Assembly: GCF_002174305.1 (NCBI RefSeq)
Contig: NZ_MIJB01000023.1
Coordinates: 1-64,000, forward strand
Length of the DNA stretch: 64,000 bases
Source of the DNA: Aeromicrobium sp. PE09-221
GTDB lineage: Bacteria > Actinomycetota > Actinomycetes > Propionibacteriales > Nocardioidaceae
Direction of reading: 5' to 3'
Part shown: piece by piece, positions 32,340-39,603 of the stretch
Layout of the letters: the number at the start of each line of letters is the position of its first letter
Numbering within the stretch: position 1 is the stretch's first letter
Translations under genes and position numbers: made by a program
Notes under the pieces: generated by a model
Seen by the model: only the letters and a program-made list of their open reading frames with translations
What the model was told of the DNA's origin: nothing
The model's database searches: none

Positions 32340-33431
32340 TCAGTCGTAGTAGTGCACGGTCTCCCTGAGAGTCTCAGCGTGCTCGTAGATCTCATCAAGC
32401 GTTGCGATCGGATGCCGCGTCTCGTTCTTGTCCTTATCGAAGGTACCCAGGTAGCGCTGCGAGGTATTGAAATGAAGCCTTGCGATCGGCTTGCGGTTGT
32501 TGTCGTCGAGCAGCACGCCAAAGTACGACTTCGTGTCACGTTGGGCCACCCGGCCTACCGCAACCTCGCTGCACACGATCGCCCGCACTATCTGGAAGGC
32601 TTCGATCTCTTCGAGGGTCGTGAGGATGCCATCAGCTTCCGCCTCTGACCTCTCCAGGTCCGCCTCGGCCACTGGCTCACTGAGCGAGTCTCCGACCGAG
32701 ACGGCATCGACCGGCTGCCCACCCAGCGCTGCCTTGAGGCGATCGTTGACACGGTCCGCAAGAAACTGCTTGTGCGCTTTGACAACGAGCCCCGAGAACT
32801 GTTCGCGGACGCGCTGCGTGAAAGGCCCTCCATAGACCTGCGAAGTGAGGAACCGCACCCACTCCACGTCCGGCTCGACGAACTGAGCGCCGAGTACTCG
32901 CTTCAATTCTCCGATGTACTTCAGCTCTTCGGCAGCATTCAGGACCGATTCGAGGTCGAATGTTCCCTTGGCCAGTTTCGTCAGCTCCGGAATGAGGTTG
33001 GCATCGAGGTCTGTCACCTTCAGCACTAAGAACGGCTTCTCGTCCATGCGATTCGGGGCATCGAGATCAGTATAGAAATGGTAGTCGTCGCCGTTCGTCA
33101 ACAGAGCGATCCGAGCATGAGTCACCGCGAAATAACGGAACAGCTGCGAAGCATGCTTCAGATTCAGGACGTCGCCATGTCTCTTGCACTCGATGAGGAT
33201 CTGGACCTCGTCGCCGTTCATGATGGCGTAGTCGATCTTCTCACCACGTTTCGTGCCCACATCAGCAGTGAACTCTGGGATGACCTCGTGGGGATTGAAG
33301 ACGTCATATCCGAGGACCAGAGAGATGAAAGGCATCACGAAGGCGTTCTTCGTCGCCTCCTCCGTCTCGATGCCTGCTCCCTGCGTCTCGATCTTGGACG
33401 CAAGACTCGACAATCGCTCTCGGATCTCCAT
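32340..33431 (-). CDS. Solitary HsdR N-terminal-like nuclease domain protein
   Basis: The 363-residue protein resembles COG4748-type proteins with a type I restriction enzyme HsdR N-terminal fold. The nuclease core is visible as GEKIDYAIMNG followed by QILIECKRHG, giving the D...ExK pattern (about residues 63-85). The C-terminal half has an IVRAIVCSEV and a SYFGVLLDDNNRKPIARLHF domain often found with it. No methylase, specificity subunit or helicase motor is nearby, so it is not a complete type I system. Codon third positions are visibly more A/T-rich than in neighbouring genes, suggesting transfer. It may act in defence or nucleic-acid turnover. Confidence 0.72.
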   Translation of the reverse strand: MEIRERLSSLASKIETQGAGIETEEATKNAFVMPFISLVLGYDVFNPHEVIPEFTADVGTKRGEKIDYAIMNGDEVQILIECKRHGDVLNLKHASQLFRYFAVTHARIALLTNGDDYHFYTDLDAPNRMDEKPFLVLKVTDLDANLIPELTKLAKGTFDLESVLNAAEELKYIGELKRVLGAQFVEPDVEWVRFLTSQVYGGPFTQRVREQFSGLVVKAHKQFLADRVNDRLKAALGGQPVDAVSVGDSLSEPVAEADLERSEAEADGILTTLEEIEAFQIVRAIVCSEVAVGRVAQRDTKSYFGVLLDDNNRKPIARLHFNTSQRYLGTFDKDKNETRHPIATLDEIYEHAETLRETVHYYD

Positions 33432-33566
33432 TGCCTTCTCCGATACTCACCGATGACTACTGCCGGCCCGAGCCTAATCGGAATAGATGCCACGATGTGC
33501 CGATTCTGAATACTCAGTTATCTGAGGAACGCCGACATGTCACGCCTTCGCGGTTGAGGGCATCGA
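33432..33566. other. Gene-free spacer with shared A/T-richer composition
   Basis: The spacer upstream of the HsdR-like gene holds no gene that I can support. Its composition resembles that gene more than the neighbours, so it may have arrived with it. A weak CTCA...TGAG hairpin lies near 33511-33525. Confidence 0.35.
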
Positions 33567-34148
33567 CTACCAGCCGGTGACATTCCATCGCTTGACCACC
33601 GGTGTGCCACGGTCGGCGCTCAGCACCGAGTAGGTGGCGGTGTCCAGGTCGAAGATGCGCCCCTGTTCGACCTCGAGCCCCAGCCAACGCGCGGCGAGGA
33701 CGCGCAGGCTGTGTCCGTGCGCGAACACCAACGTGCGCCCGGGCCGACGCGCCAGATCGACCACGCGATCGAGTCTGACACCGATCTCCGCGGCGGTCTC
33801 ACCGTTGGGACACGGATGGGTCCAGACGGTCCAGTCCGGCACACGCTCCCGGATGGTCTCGGTCGTCAGACCCTCGTAGTCGCCGTAGTCCCACTCGGCG
33901 AGGTCCTCATCGAGAATGACGTCATGGAAGCCGGCCAGCTCCGCGGTCCTGCGCGCGCGGATCCGCGGGCTCGACAGCACGCTGTCGAATTCGACGGAGG
34001 CCAGCGCGTCCCGCAGAGTCTCAGCCTGCCGTTCCCCCTCCTCGGTGAGCGGCAGATCGGTGAACGACGTGTGCCGCCACTCACGGCTCCACTCGGTCTG
34101 ACCATGCCGGACGATCCACAACTCAGCTTCGGGAGCAAGAACGTTCAC
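33567..34148 (-). CDS. Histidine phosphatase family protein
   Basis: The 193-residue protein has the catalytic RHG motif (WIVRHGQTEWS, residues 12-21), the second Arg in SSPRIRARRTAEL, and the second His in LVFAHGHSLRVLA. Such enzymes remove phosphate from sugar phosphates or other small molecules through a phosphohistidine. The YGDYEGLTTETI region is typical of the acid-phosphatase-like members in actinobacteria. The start is GTG 34148, six bases after TAGCCT, so it is probably leaderless. It stands alone, without operon partners. Confidence 0.88.
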   Translation of the reverse strand: MNVLAPEAELWIVRHGQTEWSREWRHTSFTDLPLTEEGERQAETLRDALASVEFDSVLSSPRIRARRTAELAGFHDVILDEDLAEWDYGDYEGLTTETIRERVPDWTVWTHPCPNGETAAEIGVRLDRVVDLARRPGRTLVFAHGHSLRVLAARWLGLEVEQGRIFDLDTATYSVLSADRGTPVVKRWNVTGW

Positions 34149-34232
34149 GCCGCCAGGCTACTGGCAGAGCCCGGTGGTCACGTCGCCTCCTGCATGAGCA
34201 CCGGTGCGCGATGGCCCGGGGCCGGCCGACAC

Positions 34233-35267
34233 TCACCGGGGAACGAGTACCCAGTAATCGAGATCGAGCAGCACCTGGGGCAGATACCTGCCGTCCTCGC
34301 CACGCAGGCTCAGCGACTCATCGCGTCCCTTGGTGGCGACGAGCCTCAGCCGCAACGCACCGACACCCGGCGCGGTGGTCTCCGCCTTGTCGAGCACCTC
34401 GGACCAGGCGTAAACCGTATCGCCGGCGAAGGCCGGCGATGTGTGGGCCCCGGCGTTGATCGCCGCGATCAGCTGAGCATTGGCCAGCCCATTGAAGGAG
34501 AGCGCCCGGGCCATCGAGATGACATGGCCCCCGTAGACCAGACGGCGACCATCGGGACGCGCCTCGGTGTTGAAGTGCACCTTGGCGGTGTTCTGCCAGA
34601 GGCGGGTCGCCATCATGTGCTCGGGATCGGTGAGCGTGACGCCGTCGACGTGGTCGATCTTCTCCCCCACCTCGTAGTCGTCCAAACGATGGGGCTCACC
34701 GGCGGCGACGAAATCATAGTCGGTGAAGTCCAGACCCTCAGGGAGGATCAGATCGTCGGCGGCAACCACTGCGGCGAGCTCGGGGAGGACGGTCTCGGGA
34801 GCCGGCGCGTCGATATCGCGCTTGTGCACCATGACCCAACGCGCCCACTCCAGGGCGACCTCGCCACGCTGGTTCGTGGCGGTCGAGCGCACGTAGACCA
34901 CACCGCTCTTGCCGTTCGAGTTCTGCTTGAGGCCGATGACCTCCGAACGAGTCGAGAGGGTGTCCCCGGGAACCACCGGGCGGTGGAAGCGGCATTCGGC
35001 ATAGCCGAGGTTCGCCACCGCATTGAGCGAGACATCCGGGACGGTCTTGCCGAAGGCGATGTGGAAGGCCACCAGATCCTCGACCGGAGCCGGATCGAGC
35101 CCCACTGAAGCCGCGAACTCGACGGAGGACGGCACAGCGAAGCGTGTCGGGTACAGCGACTGATATAGCGCGCGGTCGCCTTCGGTGACAGTCCGCGGAG
35201 TCGCGTGCTCGATCACCTGCCCGACGGTGAAGTCCTCGAAGAAGTTGCCCGGATTCGTCTTGGTCAT
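34233..35267 (-). CDS. MaoC-family double hotdog dehydratase/hydratase
   Basis: The 344-residue protein consists of two MaoC-type hotdog domains. The N-terminal one begins with NFFEDFTVGQVIEHATPRTVTEGD, and the C-terminal one contains DYEVGEKIDHVDGVTLTDPEHM and NTAKVHFN. The family hydrates enoyl-CoA-type substrates; long two-domain versions resemble mesaconyl-CoA hydratase. GHVISMARALSFNGL is typical of the family. No other gene of a CoA pathway is directly adjacent, so the substrate is uncertain. The start is ATG 35267. Confidence 0.8.
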   Translation of the reverse strand: MTKTNPGNFFEDFTVGQVIEHATPRTVTEGDRALYQSLYPTRFAVPSSVEFAASVGLDPAPVEDLVAFHIAFGKTVPDVSLNAVANLGYAECRFHRPVVPGDTLSTRSEVIGLKQNSNGKSGVVYVRSTATNQRGEVALEWARWVMVHKRDIDAPAPETVLPELAAVVAADDLILPEGLDFTDYDFVAAGEPHRLDDYEVGEKIDHVDGVTLTDPEHMMATRLWQNTAKVHFNTEARPDGRRLVYGGHVISMARALSFNGLANAQLIAAINAGAHTSPAFAGDTVYAWSEVLDKAETTAPGVGALRLRLVATKGRDESLSLRGEDGRYLPQVLLDLDYWVLVPR

Positions 35268-35351
35268 GTCATCCTCGCGTTCGGTGGCCTACGGCACACA
35301 TCATGGCCGATACCGGACGCGAGGAAGTTACTGCCCCGTCACCCCACGGTG

Positions 35352-35828
35352 TCAGAAGGCCGAGGCGGCACCCGGTCGCTGCGCGAGCAGCTCCTGGCCC
35401 TGCGCGAGGAACTTGTGCTCGACCAAGACCTCGAACTTGCTGGGCAGGATCGTCTTGACGCTGGAGAAGTCGCGCTGTCCACGCTGCATCGCATACGATA
35501 CGGCGGCGAGGATGCCGCCCCAGACGATGCCCAGCAGCAGACCCGTGAGGACCGCACCGACCCACTGGCCCTCCGCGGCGAAGATGCCGAGCAGGAGGCC
35601 CACGAGGAGGCCGAGCCATGCACCGGCACCGACCCCGCCGAGGATCGCGCGGCCCCAGGTCATACGCCCGGTGACGCGTTCGAGCTGTTTGAGCTCGGTA
35701 CCGACGATGAGGACGTTCTCGACCGGGAACCCATGATCTGAGAGGTAGTCGACCGCCTTCTGCGCGTCGGCGTAGTCGTCGAAGATGCCGAGCGATTGCG
35801 GATACTCCAGGGAGAAGATCTGTGCCAT
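35352..35828 (-). CDS. General stress protein-type membrane protein (YflT-like)
   Basis: The 158-residue protein begins with the YflT/general stress protein domain (FDDYADAQKAVDYLSDHGFPVENVLIVG). It then has two Gly-rich membrane segments (about 62-84 and 88-112, GAGAWLGLLVGLLLGIFAAEG) and a soluble end that returns to a similar beta-alpha fold (FEVLVEHKF). Actinobacterial members are annotated as general stress proteins with a Gly-zipper pair; the molecular role is unknown. It stands alone; its start is ATG 35828. Confidence 0.82.
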   Translation of the reverse strand: MAQIFSLEYPQSLGIFDDYADAQKAVDYLSDHGFPVENVLIVGTELKQLERVTGRMTWGRAILGGVGAGAWLGLLVGLLLGIFAAEGQWVGAVLTGLLLGIVWGGILAAVSYAMQRGQRDFSSVKTILPSKFEVLVEHKFLAQGQELLAQRPGAASAF

Positions 35829-35920
35829 GTCTCCAGCCTAGTCCCGGACCGGGTTCAGCGGAGCGCGCCGGGGCTCGGGGCCTGGTCGAGCCGGCTGGAA
35901 CCACCCGGAAGAATGGAACG

Positions 35921-36586
35921 ATGCGACTGCTGATGCTCCGCCACGGCCAGACCCCGGCGAATGTCGCCGGAGCCCTCGACACTGGTGCCCCCGGCCCGGG
36001 CCTGACCGCCCTGGGACAGTCACAGGCCGAGGCGGTCCCCGGTGCGCTGGCCGACCTGTCGATCGACGCGCTGATGATCTCTCCGCTGGTCCGCACGTCG
36101 CTGACCGCCGCGCCCCTCGCCCAGGCACTCTCCCTCGCGCCGCAGACCCTCGAAGGGATCCGGGAGGTGGAGGCGGGCGACCTGGAGATGAACCGAGACA
36201 GTGCCTCGCACCGCGCCTACCTGGAGACCGTGTTCGCGTGGGGACGAGGACGTCTCGACCATCGGATGCCCGGCGGGAGCGACGGTCACGCCTTCTTCGA
36301 CCGTTTCGACCGATCCGTGGCGCAGATCGCAGAAGGCGGCTGGCAGCGGGTGATCATGGTCTCGCACGGCGCGGCCATCCGCTCGTGGGCGAGCGCACGT
36401 GTCGAGGGAGTCGATATCGACACGGTCGAGCGGACCCCACTGGCGAACACCGGGCTCGTCGAGATCGAGGGCGATCCTCGGTCGGGCTGGCGGCTCGTGA
36501 GCTGGAGCAGCACACCGATCGGCGGTGCCCATCTGGCCGCCCCCGCTGCCGACGATCCCACGGGGGACACCGTCGAGAACGCCTGA
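35921..36586 (+). CDS. Histidine phosphatase family protein
   Basis: The 221-residue protein has the RHG motif near the start (LLMLRHGQTPANV), the second conserved Arg in SPLVRTSLTA, and the catalytic His in IMVSHGAAIRSW. It is related to phosphoglycerate-mutase-like phosphatases; the substrate is not known. The motif begins at residue 5, so ATG 35921 is correct and the longer frame from 35822 is rejected. It is the second such phosphatase within 2.5 kb, but the two are only distantly alike. Confidence 0.87.
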   Translation: MRLLMLRHGQTPANVAGALDTGAPGPGLTALGQSQAEAVPGALADLSIDALMISPLVRTSLTAAPLAQALSLAPQTLEGIREVEAGDLEMNRDSASHRAYLETVFAWGRGRLDHRMPGGSDGHAFFDRFDRSVAQIAEGGWQRVIMVSHGAAIRSWASARVEGVDIDTVERTPLANTGLVEIEGDPRSGWRLVSWSSTPIGGAHLAAPAADDPTGDTVENA

Positions 36587-36848
36587 CGCGAGGGGCCTCG
36601 GTTCAGCTGGCGTGGGGTAGGTCTGGTGGTGGAGGGCGCGCTGGCGGGCGAGGTTGCGTCGTCTTCGGTGGCGTGGGTGGCTGCCGGGCAGGAGGCAGTG
36701 GTGTCTGTCGCGGAACTCGTGGGTCGTGGGTCGACCATCAGTGTCCCGGTGTGTACTGCCCGGTACTCCATCGCGGCTATGCCCCTGGTGCGATGACTCC
36801 ATTTCTGGGGCACAAGCCGATCAGATTCGTCAGGTCGGGCGGCCATCC
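36587..36848. other. Gene-free region, possibly decayed coding DNA
   Basis: The 353-bp gap between two convergent genes has no frame with recognisable homology. The part 36600-36780 is strongly G/T-rich on the plus strand, unlike the neighbouring spacers, as if it were the reverse strand of a decayed Pro/Thr/His-rich coding region. The palindrome at 36849-36904 follows. Confidence 0.3.
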
Positions 36849-36904
36849 AGTGGTGGGCAAATTCGCCCACGAAAGCGGCGGTCCGAGGGCGAATTTGCAC
36901 CACT
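36849..36904. repeat. Intergenic palindrome with bulged arms
   Basis: The right arm GGGCGAATTTGCACCACT at 36887-36904 pairs with 36849-36868 apart from a two-base bulge. A degenerate extra copy of the right arm is possible at 36868-36885. It lies before the stop of the convergent SDR gene. Confidence 0.65.
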
Positions 36905-36939
36905 CGGCGGGGCGGTGAGACGCGCACCGCTCAACGCGC

Positions 36940-37791
36940 TCAAGAGGCGCCAGGCCCACCGCCGCCTCGAGGGCGCCAGCGGCCGAAGCCCCCTTCGGTA
37001 TTGATCGTCTGGCCGACGATCCAGCGGGCCTCATCGGTCAACAGCCAGGCGATCAAACGGGCGGGATCGTCGGGCTCACCGAAGCGGCCGAAGGGGAACA
37101 TCGGCTTGACCATTCGCATCATGTCCTCGGTGAGGTAGCCAGTGTCGACGGGACCAGGATTGACCGTGTTCACCCGGATGCCGCGATCGGCCAACTGATC
37201 CGCGATGGTCGTGGTGACGCCGGCGAGCGCTGCCTTGGCCGCCGCGTAGGCCACCTCGCCGGGCATGGGCCCAAGTCCCTGCCCCGATGTCAGGAAGACG
37301 ATCGAAGCAGGTGTTCCATCCTCGTGTCGCGCGGCGAAGGCTTGTGCCAGCAGGATCGACGCCCGCGCGTCCACAGCCCAATGGCGGTCGAGCTCGACTG
37401 CCGTCAGTTCGCCGAGAGCACCGTCCGAACCGCTGAGCGCCTGATTGCACACCAGCGCGTCCAGCCGGCCGAACTCCCCCGCGGCAGCTTCGATCACCCG
37501 CTCAGGCGTGTCAGCCTCCGCGAGATCGGCGTGCAGGTCAACCACCCGAGCATCACCGACGAGGTGACGGCGCACGCCGTCGAGTACGAGGGCCAGATCA
37601 TCGGAGCCCCATGGCTGCTCATCGTCGTGAGGCGAGAAATGGTGGCAGAGGATGCTCGCGCCATAGGCGGCGAGCCGGCAGGCGAGCGCATAGCCGATCC
37701 CCCCACGTCGGCTCACCCCGGTGACGACCACGGATCGACCACGAAGAGGCAAGGGGTCGCGGGCCAGGTCACTCGTGTACGCGGGCTGCAT
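36940..37791 (-). CDS. Short-chain dehydrogenase/reductase
   Basis: The 283-residue SDR has VVVTGVSRRGGIGYALA as the cofactor motif (about residues 21-37), VCNQALS in place of NNAG, a catalytic Ser in IVFLTSGQG, and YAAAK. The C-terminal DEARWIVGQTINTEGG is typical of 3-oxoacyl reductase-like SDRs. The insert SRRGGIG in the cofactor loop resembles SDRs of the 3-ketoacyl reductase type that bind NADP. The substrate is unknown. It is divergent from the AadA-like gene, with 42 bp between the starts. Confidence 0.85.
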   Translation of the reverse strand: MQPAYTSDLARDPLPLRGRSVVVTGVSRRGGIGYALACRLAAYGASILCHHFSPHDDEQPWGSDDLALVLDGVRRHLVGDARVVDLHADLAEADTPERVIEAAAGEFGRLDALVCNQALSGSDGALGELTAVELDRHWAVDARASILLAQAFAARHEDGTPASIVFLTSGQGLGPMPGEVAYAAAKAALAGVTTTIADQLADRGIRVNTVNPGPVDTGYLTEDMMRMVKPMFPFGRFGEPDDPARLIAWLLTDEARWIVGQTINTEGGFGRWRPRGGGGPGAS

Positions 37792-37833
37792 GAGCCCAGT
37801 AGAGCAGACGGCGATCGACTACCGTGTCGAGGA

Positions 37834-38631
37834 ATGGAGCCGCCCGTAGACGCTGCCGTCGAGCGGCTGATCGCACCCGTCGTCGACCATGTGTGCCGAC
37901 ATGACCCTGGGGCCCTGGCGGGCTTCTACCTCTACGGATCAGCTGTCACCCGGTTGAATCCCGACAGCGATATCGATCTCCTGTTGCTCACCCACCGCTC
38001 GCTCACGTCCGGGGAACGCGCCGCGATCATAGGAATTCTCCTGGAAGTCTCCGGTTGGCACGACCACGCGGAGCGCTTCCCCGAGGCCGCCGACAGACGT
38101 CCGATCGAGCTCACCAGCGTCGTTCTCGGTGACGTCTCCTCTTGGCCCGAGTGGCCGACGCGCGACTTCCAGTACGGCGAGTGGATGCGTGCCGAGTTCG
38201 TCGAGGGAGGGCTCTCGCCGCCGGCGAGGGACCACGACGTGGTCACCCTGCTAGCCACCGCCCAGGCCGAACATCGCGCATTGATCGGTCCAGCCCTGTC
38301 AGATCTCGTCGCGGCGGTCCCCCGCGGCGCGCTGCGCGATGCGGTCCTGGCCGGCATCCCCGACTTGCTCGATGACATCGCCGGCGACGAGCGCAACACC
38401 CTGTTGACCCTCGCCCGCGCCGTCGTGACGATCCGCGACGGACGGATCGTCGCCAAGGACGTCGCAGCCGAGGAGGTGATCGAGCATCTCGATGGGCACG
38501 GCCGATCACTGCTCGCCTGGGCACGAGACGGCTACCGCGGCATCGTGGTCGACGACTGGAGCGATCGCACTGCCGAAGCTCACGCGCTGGCACACCGCCT
38601 CGCCGAACTCGCGGGCAGCCTCGACGACTAA
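37834..38631 (+). CDS. AadA/ANT(3'')-like aminoglycoside nucleotidyltransferase
   Basis: The 265-residue protein has the nucleotidyltransferase motif YGSAVTRLNPDSDIDLLLL (about residues 32-50), with the two metal-binding Asp residues. RPIELTSVV contains the likely catalytic Glu. The AadA-specific helical half is also clear: FQYGEWMRAEFVEG, DHDVVTLLATA, and GDERNTLLTLARAVVTIRDGRIVAKDVAA. Proteins of this type adenylylate streptomycin and spectinomycin. Divergence from the known resistance enzymes means the real substrate is uncertain. The gene is chromosomal with host-like codon use, so it may be intrinsic. The ATG follows TACCGT by eight bases. Confidence 0.85.
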   Translation: MEPPVDAAVERLIAPVVDHVCRHDPGALAGFYLYGSAVTRLNPDSDIDLLLLTHRSLTSGERAAIIGILLEVSGWHDHAERFPEAADRRPIELTSVVLGDVSSWPEWPTRDFQYGEWMRAEFVEGGLSPPARDHDVVTLLATAQAEHRALIGPALSDLVAAVPRGALRDAVLAGIPDLLDDIAGDERNTLLTLARAVVTIRDGRIVAKDVAAEEVIEHLDGHGRSLLAWARDGYRGIVVDDWSDRTAEAHALAHRLAELAGSLDD

Positions 38632-39461
38632 CGACCGTCCTGGACGAAGTCCACGATGAGCTCGGCGAGCAGCTCGGGTCGGTCCTCTGCCACGAGTGTG
38701 GCCGTGCCCTCGACGACCTCCAGACGAGAATCGGGGTAGAGCGCCTCGAGCCGCGGGCCGTGGGCGGCGGGCATCAGCCGGTCCTCGGCGGCCCAGACGA
38801 TCAGCACAGGCCTGGTGAAAGACCTCCACTGCTGTGAAAGCCGGAGCAACTCGGCACGAGACGGGTTGCCCGTCGCGAAGGCGACGAAGTCGCGGCGGAT
38901 CCGCCGATCCACCGTCGCCGGACGGAACCAGTCGACGATCAGCTCATCGGGCAGACCGACGACAGACATGCCGCCGTAGCCCCGCTCCATCTGCCGGAAG
39001 GCCCGCAGGGCCATCAACCGCAACAGCAACCAGAAGCCGCCGGGAATCCTGCCCGCGATGTTCATGATCTTCGCCGACCCGGGAGGGAAGTTGTCGAAAG
39101 CCTCGCAGGCCACCAGCACCAGACGGCCGATGCGATCGGTCCGGCCGTCGTTGATGAGGAACTGGCCCCCACCCCAGTCATTCAGCACGAGGGTGACGTC
39201 GTCGAGTTCGAGCGCGTCGAGGAAGTCCCCGAGGATACGTGCGACGCCTCGTTGCGACAGGTCCGCACCGGGACGCATCGGCAGGCGATGGCCTCCGAGC
39301 GGCAAAGTGGGCGCGACGACCCGCAACCCCGACAGCCGCGGGATGACCTTGCGCCAGATCCGATGATCCATCGGAACTCCATGACAGAGCACGACGACAG
39401 GCCCTTCTCCGCCGGTGTCCTCAAAGGCAAGGGGTCCGGCCTCCAGCTCGACGAACGGCAT
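38628..39461 (-). CDS. Alpha/beta hydrolase, haloalkane dehalogenase-like subgroup
   Basis: The 277-residue protein has VVLCHGVPMDHRIW at the oxyanion loop and LVLNDWGGGQFL at the nucleophile elbow. Asp therefore stands where serine hydrolases have Ser, as in haloalkane dehalogenases and epoxide hydrolases. A C-terminal LIVWAAEDRLMP precedes the acid. At the place of the catalytic His (VEGTATLVAEDRPE) no His is seen, which raises doubt about activity. The stop codon overlaps that of the convergent AadA-like gene. The substrate is not known. Confidence 0.82.
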   Translation of the reverse strand: MPFVELEAGPLAFEDTGGEGPVVVLCHGVPMDHRIWRKVIPRLSGLRVVAPTLPLGGHRLPMRPGADLSQRGVARILGDFLDALELDDVTLVLNDWGGGQFLINDGRTDRIGRLVLVACEAFDNFPPGSAKIMNIAGRIPGGFWLLLRLMALRAFRQMERGYGGMSVVGLPDELIVDWFRPATVDRRIRRDFVAFATGNPSRAELLRLSQQWRSFTRPVLIVWAAEDRLMPAAHGPRLEALYPDSRLEVVEGTATLVAEDRPELLAELIVDFVQDGR

Positions 39462-39603
39462 CGCAGCACCTCATCGGCCCTTCCCTGCGTCGCCCACCAT
39501 CCTCGCAGGGACAGCTCCGGCATGGAAGGCTTCGCGTCACCTCCATCTCGTGTTCACCCGGACGCCGCCCACTCGTCGTCGCTCATCCCTAACGTCTCGC
39601 CAC

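Noticed and set aside
32340-33431. Complete type I restriction-modification system
   Set aside because: Only an HsdR-N-like nuclease is present; no methylase, specificity or motor gene is adjacent.
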